Source: Phytophthora quininea | Lineage: Eukaryota > Oomycota > Peronosporomycetes > Peronosporales > Peronosporaceae | Direction: 5' to 3' | Assembly (NCBI GenBank): GCA_011947345.1 | Contig: JAAVTG010000071.1 | Coordinates: forward strand, 40,659-104,658 | DNA: 64,000 bases | In this document: positions 55,864 to 64,000 of the stretch, in pieces | Layout of the letters: every line of letters starts with the position of its first letter | Numbering within the stretch: position 1 is the stretch's first letter | Position numbers and translations under genes: made by a program | Notes under the pieces: model-generated | Databases searched by the model: none | Seen by the model: the letters and a program-made list of their open reading frames with translations, nothing else | Told to the model about the DNA's origin: nothing

Positions 55864-56695
55864 GTAGCTTGGCGGTAGCTGGAATTCTTTCGGAGGAAGC
55901 CTCCTTGGAACTTCTTGCCATAGTACTCCGTCTACTTCAACCGGCAATTTTAACCTTGGCCAATCTGACAATGTTGAGAACCGCACATGTGTGTGTCCAA
56001 GGTATACATCCAGTGTAGCTCACGACGCTTTCACCAAAGCAGACACGGCTACTCTTTACGAATCCCACCACTGGAAGTTCTGCCCTCGCAAGGCGACCTC
56101 AGCTGTAATAAATCTACTACGAAACACACTGTTGTAAATATGGTAGCACTTACTCCTGAACAGGCCAAACGGCTAGAGCTGCTGTATTTACGGTAACTTT
56201 GGCGAGGAAGCGTAAGAGTTGGAACCAGAGGACTTCACTACAGACTCTGGTCGCGACGTGGACACTTGATAGAAAATTGTAAAGTAAATGTATTTGAACG
56301 CTGCTAATGCCTTTTCGCTACGCGGCTCTCCGCCACGATATCTTAAACGGTTTTTCGGAACGAACGATGGTGAAACCACCACACACATTTGAGGAGGAAG
56401 TTATCTTTCAACCACTTTTACCGGCATGGTTCAAGGAGAAGATTATACAGAATCAACATCGAGTGAGCCCAGACAACAGCCAACGTCGAGAAATATCAGG
56501 AATCTATTAGTTCGACATAACATCCTTCACCCCCTCAAATTTCATTTCAAATGCTTGCACGCGGCCTTGTAAATAGCACTCGTTAACCCCCATAAAGTGT
56601 GGAAACTGCCTTTATTTTTTACTTCCGTCCTGGTTTGTTGTCCTGGACGTGGTACAAATCATCATGGTCAGGCAACGCAATAAGAAACTTACCAA
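55864..56695. other. Boundary between transposons and gene space
   Basis: No convincing gene. A minus-strand frame around 55986-55864 ('RLKLPVEVDGVLWQEVPRRLPPKEFQLPPSY') looks coding and runs into the Gypsy-C LTR, so it may be a gene or element disrupted by the insertion. Short plus-strand frames ('MVALTPEQAKRLELLYLR' at ~56140, and 56307-56510) have no recognisable family. The 3' untranslated region of the CCDC180-like gene must lie just left of 56696. Confidence 0.4.
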
Positions 56696-59600
56696 TTAAA
56701 GAGCTTGCTGTTGTTGTCGTAGAGTCTGAACCCCTTGCTCCCAACTCGTTGTCCACTTTGCTTCATCTTGGAGTCGCTCCTGCAGCTTGTCCAGAAACAG
56801 TCGTGTTTCTTCGCGACAGAAGCATACGTATTCGGAATAAGCAGCATCTCGAGCTCGAACGAGAGCACGATGAGCAGGTGTAAGCAAAGCTGCACAGGCT
56901 CCATCGTTCGGTAGCGACACCGAGGGCCCACAAACCAGACCCTGGAGCAATGGATCCGGATCATTTGCGTCTTTCGATACAATCTCAGTTTTCAAGTCCT
57001 CCCAAAATGTCTGCATTCCGAATGCAGGAATTCCAGTCCACGCCCGAAGCGGGAAACGAGGAGATTCTCCTTGCTGGGACAACTTGATTACATCGGCCGC
57101 AGATCGCTTCACCTCGCGGAAATCGCCGAATCCATTCACACGAGCCACCTTTCGCAGTCTCTTCAAAGACTTCCGCTTCAGCTTTGACAACTCTTCGCCC
57201 GAGAACGGTCTCAGGTCGTCCAGAGACAGCACAGACGACTCCAGAAGCGACACAAGGGACTGAAAAAGCCCAACCAACCCGCCTTCAAACTGGAGTGACA
57301 ATCGAATTTGCTCGGCCAAGAAGTGGCTCCGAACCTGGAGCAGTGCCTCTCGTGCTGACGTTGAGCGCGCATTTTCACGATCTTGAAGTTCGCGAAGAAG
57401 GTCCGCGTTGTTGGGACTACAAAGTTGGGGGCGTAGCTCTAGTGTGTGTTGACTCTTGAGTCTCGCCCACGACTGATACTTCACTTCAAAACTGGTCGTT
57501 GTACCGGCAATGGCCCGCCGCATATGCCGTTTAGATTGAGCCGTGAACTTGTATAGAGCAGTCGGCGGTGCAAGCATCAACTGGCGAGCAAATGCAGTTA
57601 CTTGCTCTCGATACGACGTTTCTTGTTGCACCACAAATGCTCGCGCTTTCACCAGTTGGCTCGCCAAGTACTCTTCCAACGCAACTGGGACTCCAGTCGG
57701 TGGAAGTTCATCCATCTTCCCTTCCTGTTGGTAAAGCGTCTTTGTCTCCTCTCGGCATTTTGCGTTAACTTGATCGGCAAAAGCGAAGAAAGAAGTCGCA
57801 ACAGCTCGATCTTCCTCGCCCACAACCTCATTATCACGGATACTCTGCGGATTGCTGTCTTCACCTCGAGCAGCAAGCGCATATTCAACTGGAATCAATT
57901 CCAGTTGGGCTGGGTATCGCAGAAGCTCAAAGTACATTCCACGCTGATACAACTTGGCTCGAAGTTGCATGAGCGTGCACACGACATTCTTGGCAAACTC
58001 GTGCCCATCGGCAATCACAATGGAGTCTCCTCCACCCTTGTCCTCGTCAGCAAAGGTTTGAAGTGTCGACAACAGGGCGTTGATTTCTGCTGATCGGGTT
58101 TCACAGCGCGTCATTTCTGATCGATAGCGCTCCTGTGCTGCTCGTCGAGGAAGACCAAACTTCTGGCCAAGACCTTCTTTCATAGCCAGACTTTGAGCGC
58201 ACGCTTGGTACCTCTCCTTGAAGGGTGACCACATCCCTAAGACCTCACCTTGCCTGTTTCCAACAACGGCAACTTTTTCCTCCCGCTCAGCTATGTGCTG
58301 ACGGGCTTGTGCCTCTATTGCGGCAATCTTCTCTTCAATAGCTGCGATTTCCACTGGGTGATAATCACATCCACTGATAACTTCACAACTCGTCAAGTCA
58401 GGAAAGAGCTGCGAGGAGCAAGCACGAATATAGTCTTGACAGGAGGATAATAGGCTGCTGATATCGCTTTCAGTCATGGTGCGAAGGGCAACTAACATCT
58501 CCATACCCTCGCTCTTAAAAGCACTTAGGTTTTTCTTGGCTCTCCTTCGAGGCCCTGCAGAGCTGCCAGGCTATGCTGAAGTGACAGTTGGGCCTGAAAA
58601 CTGACCTGAGCCATCCTCGTTTGCTCAGTATAAGCGAGGGCTTGCTCTGCCTTCGCTGCGAATGCTTTTTGCTGCTCATCCACTTTCTTCCAAACTCCCC
58701 GTAAGTGCCGCTCTTGCCGCTGTCGGTGGCATTCAAGCTCGCCCATCCGAGGTTGATAGAATTGCACGTCCAATCGCCCTTTACGGGGCCAATGGATGCG
58801 CAGCCTTTCCTCCAGGAGTGCGGAGGAACTGTCTTGCCTTTCACCGCGAGTTTCGTCGGTCTGGGCAGCAGTTGCCGCTGCATCCGAGTCATACTTAGAC
58901 AACACTGCGTCGCGAAACCTGGCAAGAGCTGCTTCCACAGCATCGACTGGGACATCTAAAGACAAGAATTCTATCTCAACTTTGTCGAAGACAGCTCGAC
59001 GCACTGCCAACGCGCGACCGTCTAGTGGAACTGCTGCAGTCTCAAGCTCAGCGATCTCAGGATCAATCCCATTGTCGTGAAATCCTTATCATCTGTACCA
59101 GCCAAAGACCCCTCCAGTAATGTCTTGTCTAGAACTACTTCATCGCCCGAGTTCTCATCATCGTGCTGCGCCACTATCCTACGCGCAAGACTGCCGAGAG
59201 AGATAGCGACCGTCAATTCTAAGCCTGACGAAGATCGAAAGACTTCCTCCGGAGCTGAAAGATCCTCATTCGGAGACGTGGGGAGTAAGTGATTGTTGTT
59301 TTTCATCGTTCTTGACCTCCACGGAGTTAGGGGTTGACTTAATTCCTGCTCAACATTCTGAACACTTAGAAATTGTTCCAGGTCAAATTCACTCTCATCT
59401 GCAGGTTGATTTGGCAGCTTGAGGCCGAAGAAATCGCACAACCGACGAAGATACCGAGCTCTCTGCATGGCCATTGCTATTACGTTTTTGTCTGCAGCCA
59501 ACCCAACTCGTTTGTAGTAACCTCGATATTCCTGTTCAATATTGTTGAGGAGATCCGATGACCGCTGAAATTCACCGCGGAGCACGGTGTCATTGGGTGA

Positions 59601-61895
59601 GTGACGCAGCCGTGCACAGCTTTGTGTAAAACCACTTTCCAATTCGGCGAGCACTTCTTCGTTGGCTTCTTTGAGGGTATCAAGGAGGTCTAGTGCGCTC
59701 AGATTAACGTACTGAACTTTGTCTGCGCTTTCCTCTAAGCAAATAACCACGTTCAAGAAAAACCTCGCAAAGTTCTCGACCTGCTCATGCAACAAAGCAC
59801 TCTGTTTTTCCATCCGCTTCCCCATTTCGTCAACCAATAAACGGCTTTCTTGCTGCCGGGTCTCGAGCACGCTGTCGCACTCTTCTGCAATCACTTTGTC
59901 CACGACACGGTTGGCGTTCGTCTGTAAGACCAGTTGATCATAGATAAAACGGAGAAGCTGTTGCCAGGGTTCGCTCAGTTCTGACGCGTACAGCAAGGTT
60001 CCAACACGGCGCTGCACTTTGCGGATGGCTTGAAGGTCCACAAAACCTGCCAATGTGTCATTTGGTTGATTTTTTGAGGCAGTCCCAGCTAGTACAGAGG
60101 TTTTCCTCGTTCCATTGGGGCTCGTTGGAGCAATTGATGGGGGACGGGAAGCCAATTTGTCAATAGAAACTCGAGTCGATGAAACTACTGGGACCAATCC
60201 GGCTGTCGAAACGTTTGTTTGCACGTACTCTTGAGTGATGGTTTCCATTTGCGCCTTAGCAACCTCGAGTTCATTTTTGAAGACTGAGCTCATTCCATCA
60301 ATGTTAAGCAGCATCGACACCTGGGCCTGCAGAGATGGGAGGATGGACATAATTTCACTCTTTGCGGCTTTACGGATTTTTTCCAACGTAGCCAGCACTG
60401 CCTTCCGCTCGGCCCCTTTACCTTGCCTTTCCATCACGCTTTCCAGCGGCAAGGCACCTAAGATTAATGCAACAGAGCCCATCAATGGCTCTAGGTTCGA
60501 GTTGTAAATGAGATCTGCAATGTTTAGCTGCTTCGAAATCATATCCAGGTCAGCTTTCAGGCCTCCAGCTATGCGAAAGAAATCCTCCATGGCATCGTCT
60601 CCAAACAGCTTCACAAATGTAGTTCTGGCTTCTGCTATAGATCCTTCTTTTGCCAAGGCACCAACTTCGTGAAGCTCAAGGCGAAGTGCCTCTTGCAACG
60701 CTTTAGCTGCGTAGATTTTAGCTTCATGTAGCGCCAACAGGTCTGAAAAAAGGCTTGACTTTTCTCTTCTTCAAATTGCTGCGTAGTACTTAGCCCACCT
60801 AGAATTTGCTTTGCCTGCTCCGATGTGAGGGAGGCTCCGGCATCACTCAGCTGCTGAAGTATCGCTAGCCGATGCTGGTGAATTTTAGACTGAAAAGCAC
60901 GAATTTGATGGAGAGTTTCTTGCCTTTCCTCTGGGTCTGTAAAGAGAGGGGAGTTTAGCGTGGTCTGGAATTTGGTGATCGCATCCTTGTGTCGCAAATG
61001 GCGCCACCGGATCTGTCCTTCCTCCCACGCGAGTCGGGCAGATAAAAACATCAACGTTAGCGGCCGACATCTTGGCCTCGAGGTCTGCATAAACTCTGCG
61101 ATTACAGATTACCACCATGTTCATCTCGTGCGCCTCTGCTTCTATGATGCGCTCGACTTCAGGTGGCAACGCGTACGCTATCTCCATGAGTGCGGCAGTC
61201 AGGTGTTGTAATCCCACACGAACACGCTGCGTCCGAGTCTGTTCAATATGGTCCAGCTGGACGGTGAACTGGGTGATCTCTTCTGATCTTTGCTGGCAAA
61301 CCTTGTCCAGATCTCGCCACATATCTAGTACAGTGTCGTTGTCAGCTTTTAGTAGCAGCTCGTCATTCTTCAATGCTAATTCCGCTCGCCGAATCTTGCC
61401 ATCGATCGTCGCGAGGACATCCTTGACATAGTCAGCAGCTTTGATGATCGCAACCTCCACGTCCTCACTGATTGCTTTCACCTCTGCTGTATACTCCGTC
61501 TGCATCTGCATGTGGCGATCGCGACGTTGAACAGCATTCAACTCGATCTGGCTGGGTTCTCCATTGGAATCGTGGTGTTTTTGGTTGTCTGCTACGCCAG
61601 CAATGAAATCATCCTTCAGCTGTCGAACCTCTGCTACCACCCGCGCCTCCTCACTACTAGGCGGCAGTGCTTCAAAGAGGCCACTCTGGTCGATCGCGTG
61701 CTTGGAACTCTTCTCGTCTTCTGCTTGAGCCATTTGTTGTTCTGCCTTCAGATGACTCGAGGCCAACTGCGTGTTCTTCTTGTTGAGCACGCTCAGAAGC
61801 TGCACCTCAGCCCTGGATCGCAGAGCCGTGGCATCCGCTACAGACGGCATCACGCACGAGTTCTGGCGTCGACCTATTTGTACTAGTGCACTCAT
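56696..61895 (-). CDS. CCDC180-like coiled-coil protein
   Basis: A long minus-strand gene, about 1,730 codons, close to the length of animal CCDC180. I place the start at the ATG at 61895 (MSALVQIGRRQNSCV); the open frame upstream begins with GTG. The N-terminal half has the pattern of the DUF4455 region: 'HLTAALMEIAYALPPEVERIIEAEA' then 'CNRRVYADL' (~61180-61070), followed by 'ARLAWEEGQIRWRHLRHKDAI'. The middle and C-terminal parts are almost all helical, with a final segment 'LFLDKLQERLQDEAKWTTSWEQ'. CCDC180 is linked to cilia and sperm flagella in animals. There are four frame discontinuities: near 61040, 60743-60798 (a 56-nt GT-AG intron restores the frame), 59080 and 58530. The others sit in short homopolymers and could be sequencing errors or real damage. 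Family assignment is by pattern memory. Confidence 0.72.
60743..60798 (-). other. Candidate 56-nt intron in the CCDC180-like gene
   Basis: On the minus strand 'CTAG|GTGGGCTAAG' begins and 'CCTTTTTTCAG|ACCTG' ends a 56-nt segment. Removing it joins two reading frames ('KQIL' to 'DLLALHEAK'). The 3' splice site with a T-run fits a short oomycete intron. Alternatively the six T's hide a one-base error and the segment ('TTQQFEEEKSQAFF') is coding. Confidence 0.5.
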
Positions 61896-61992
61896 TGTAA
61901 CGGACGGCCGGACAAGCGATGCATCCACGTGGCAGGCAAAGTGAGAACTATCTATTGTAGCGGGTTAGCCTGTGTTCCCCAACACGGGTAAA

Positions 61993-63130
61993 TTAACTCG
62001 TCCACCACGACGACAAGCCCAGACCGTCCTCATCGATCGTTCCCTAGCGCAAGCAAAACGAAACACCACAGCGGAGTATTGTTAGGTTTGTCCACACAAG
62101 ACTGATCGGCAAGCGTTATCCTCCTCACAAGAATGTGGATGGCCGATGGCGTGGGGTCATTGTCCGAGAGATCCACACTCGACGACCGTCTACGGGCCAA
62201 CGACTGGCGCATGTCGCCAGCGTTCACGACACCCTCTTTCTCTGCCTTGTCAGAGGCCTCCGTCGTGGTGGCTTGAATGCCTACCGTGCGCAGAGCAAGA
62301 CCGTTAGCACCTCTCCTTCGTTGTTCATTCCCACACCAGTCCTACCCTTGGCGGTCTTGGTCACGCGCGTGAAGTTGATGTTCGTCACACGGAAGCGAAT
62401 CTCTTCGTGCAGGTCCATGTAGAATTTCTCTATGCAATACAACATTTCGTAAACGACCACCCAGACTGCTATCCCCCGACGGCAGTCACAGCGCACCTTG
62501 GCCCTCCGAGTATTTCCACACCCACAGCCTCTCAGCAGTGTCACTATCAGCGCAGAAAAACGTTAACAGGTTTGCAACTCCGTTCTCGGTCGTGCTGCCA
62601 GCAAGTCTTACAAGTAGGACGGCGTCTGTAGCGCGTACGACGGGATGATGATGTCCTGCACAAAGTCCATGGACACTGCACAATATATAGCAGTCAGTAA
62701 AAACTGTCGTACTTGCAGCCAGCCACAGCCAGCGCCTCGCGGTACCTCGGATGTGCTCCTCTGTGCAGCTCACGATGCGGCCCCTGAGCACTTCGCCCAC
62801 GAACGGCCGGAACACGACCATGCGGAACTCCACTGCAACACAACACACACACACAGACGCAGGGATAGCGTCAGAATAGCTATCGCGGATGCGACGCCTC
62901 GTCGATAGTACGGCAGACGCACCCTGCGAGTGAGATGTGCCGTCCGACGGGTGGACAAAGGCGTCGCCGATGCTCACAAAGTCGTAGAGCGTGATGCAGA
63001 GCCCCACGTCCGAGAGCACCTTGTTGGCGTACTTGCGGTCGATCTCCTCCACCAGCACCTGCGTGTAGTCGGCGTCGAATAGCTCCGGCGCCACCGGGAT
63101 CACGTCCGAGATGCGCGTCAGCACAAACAT
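61993..63130 (-). CDS. POLR3H: RNA polymerase III subunit RPC8 (POLR3H/Rpc25)
   Basis: This is the RNA polymerase III stalk subunit, partner of RPC9, needed for initiation at tRNA and 5S genes. I resolve seven exons on the minus strand: 63130-62923, 62832-62746, 62675-62612, 62543-62497, 62429-62337, 62280-62129, 62043-61993. They total 702 nt, 233 residues plus stop. All six introns are GT-AG, 56-90 nt; the fifth has CTAAC before its acceptor. The N-terminus 'MFVLTRISDVIPVAPELF...NKVLSDVGLCITLYDF' and 'GDAFVHPSDGTSHSQVEF' are diagnostic. 'FRPFVGEVLRGRIVSC' and 'SMDFVQDIIIP' belong to the S1-like domain, and the end 'DEDGLGLSSWWTS' is the conserved C-terminus. A Ser/Thr/Asp-rich insert (~residues 175-215) makes it slightly longer than the human 204-residue protein. 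No frame break. Its stop is 97 bp from the CCDC180-like start. Confidence 0.96.
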
Positions 63131-63277
63131 GCTGCTTCTTGCTTGGATGGACGGGAAATGTATCCATTTCGAAGACTCGACACTGGCATACCGACTACCG
63201 ACGTCTTAGCAGGCAAGTTGCAGCCGTTACCTGTGACCACTCGCGCCCTCGCTCTTCCTGCAGCCGACCGCCGCCCC
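63131..63277. promoter_or_regulatory. Shared intergenic promoter of RPC8 and the cation transporter
   Basis: Only ~147 bp separate the ATG of RPC8 (63130, minus) and the likely ATG of the transporter (63278, plus). Promoters and both 5' untranslated regions must fit here or overlap the genes. I see no TATA box. A pyrimidine-rich 'ctcgctcttcctgcagcc' (63248-63265) lies before the plus-strand start. Confidence 0.55.
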
Positions 63278-64000
63278 ATGGCCCCCACCGACGCCTCCCC
63301 GTGCGCGGCAGCCCGCACTCGCCCGCCGACTACGGCGCCATCGCCATCACCACCACGCCCGGCGGCACGCGCGTCAAGACGGACGACCGCTACCGCCGCT
63401 CGCAGGTCTCGCACGCCTTTTTGCTCAAGAAGGAGGCGGATGTGGACACGCACGTGACGTCGCCCTCGGGCGCCTCGAAGCGCGTGCAGGCGGCCATCAA
63501 TGCGTCGCTGCTGGCCAATGTGGTGCGTGTGCTTGGCAGTTAGAGCTGTTGGCTCGCCAATTCGACTAACAGCTGGGGCCATACAAACTTTACAATCTTT
63601 CATACTGTGCGGAGTGCAGGTGCTGGGCATCGTCAAGATCTATGCCGCGTGGATCAGCGGGTCACTTGCCGTGCTGTCGTCGCTCGTGGACTCTATCCTG
63701 GACCTCACGTCGCAAGCGCTCTTTGGTACTCGGACAAGCGCATGCATACGCCCAGCGTCAAGTACCCGGCGGGGAGACGCCGCCTCGAGCCCATTGCTGT
63801 GATTGTTTCAGCAACCCTCATGGGCATGGCAGGTGAGTGGTGAACGATCTCGATGCCCGACGCTGATAACGTCAGTTTAGTCACGAGTATTTGATTGTCT
63901 TGTTACTATTATGTCGTCCTAGCCATTGAAGTGATCCAGCAGGCGGTGGAGGCGCTCGTCAAGGACTGAACGGCCATCAGCGCCAGCTAGACATCTCGAT
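63278..64000 (+). CDS. Cation diffusion facilitator (manganese-type), 5' part
   Basis: A membrane metal exporter running off the window. The likely start is the ATG at 63278 (MAPTDASP). The cytosolic N-terminus includes 'DYGAIAITTTPGGTRVKTDDRY'. The first membrane helices are 'VLGIVKIYAAWISGSLAVLSSLVDSILDL', with the metal-site motif D-S-I-L-D; this DxxxD form is typical of Mn-type CDF proteins. 'YPAGRRRLEPIAVIVSATLMGMA' is the conserved second segment. Introns: 63523-63619 and 63833-63923, both GT-AG and in phase. Three single-base gaps break the frame: in a C-run near 63300, at 'ctctttggtac' near 63723 (a base is missing between TT and TGG), and near 63968. Because the protein is otherwise well conserved, sequence errors are as likely as real mutation. 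Confidence 0.85.

Noticed and set aside
1..64000. CRISPR arrays, bacterial operons, ribosome binding sites
   Set aside because: The window is eukaryotic: spliced genes, LTR retrotransposons, Helitron and hAT elements. No regularly spaced repeat array is present.
1..64000. tRNA or rRNA genes
   Set aside because: I saw no convincing cloverleaf or rRNA segment; isolated GGTTCGA-like words (e.g. ~5540, ~23273) lack matching A boxes and stems.
1..64000. RXLR or Crinkler effector genes, which are often found in transposon-rich oomycete regions
   Set aside because: No open frame combines a signal peptide with an RXLR/EER or LFLAK-type motif.

Overview
This looks like a transposon-packed stretch of an oomycete genome, most likely Phytophthora-like (Peronosporales). 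The retrotransposons are chromodomain Ty3/Gypsy elements with two RNase H domains, an architecture known from oomycetes. The single-copy genes at the right end have many short GT-AG introns (56-97 nt). One of them resembles the cilium/flagellum-associated protein CCDC180, which fits an organism with flagellated zoospores. Assignment to a genus is inference.

Layout. Positions 1063-6929 hold a decayed Helitron on the minus strand with proposed termini at both ends. A ~130-bp sequence occurs on both sides of it in inverted orientation (916-1060 and 7719-7848). From 8.1 to 11.8 kb lies the 3' part of a minus-strand Gypsy element: a chromodomain fragment, plus a long reading frame running against it. 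A different Gypsy remnant follows on the plus strand (12.0-13.65 kb). A complete hAT transposon occupies 14023-18124, with a perfect 8-bp target duplication and two convergent genes. Positions 18.1-21.8 kb hold unrecognised remnants. Gypsy-A (about 21.84-35.05 kb) and Gypsy-B (35.06-49.24 kb) are very large plus-strand elements with gag, protease, reverse transcriptase, two RNase H domains, integrase and chromodomain. Each also has a convergent antisense ORF downstream of integrase. Gypsy-B truncates the antisense ORF of Gypsy-A. A third family, Gypsy-C, lies on the minus strand (51.1-55.86 kb), cut off at the start of its reverse transcriptase.

The right 7 kb is ordinary gene space. It holds a CCDC180-like gene (minus), the RNA polymerase III subunit RPC8/POLR3H with six introns (minus, all splice junctions resolved), and a divergent cation diffusion facilitator running off the right edge.

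The most unusual feature is shared by Gypsy-A, Gypsy-B and the 8-12 kb fragment. All three carry a long antisense gene encoding a protein with Lys/Arg-rich, nuclear-localisation-like stretches; coiled-coil-like and conserved C-terminal blocks are shared at least by the Gypsy-B and fragment copies. Gypsy-A and Gypsy-B are also each peppered, on both strands and in all frames, with their own short motif: GCCCAAG in A, and [T/C][T/C/A]GGCGA/TCAGCGA in B. An element-encoded protein plus an element-specific dispersed motif resembles the logic of the Arabidopsis VANDAL/VANC anti-silencing system; that comparison is a hypothesis.

Nearly every long gene, including the conserved single-copy ones, has single-base frame breaks. 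Some may be residual sequencing indels rather than real decay.
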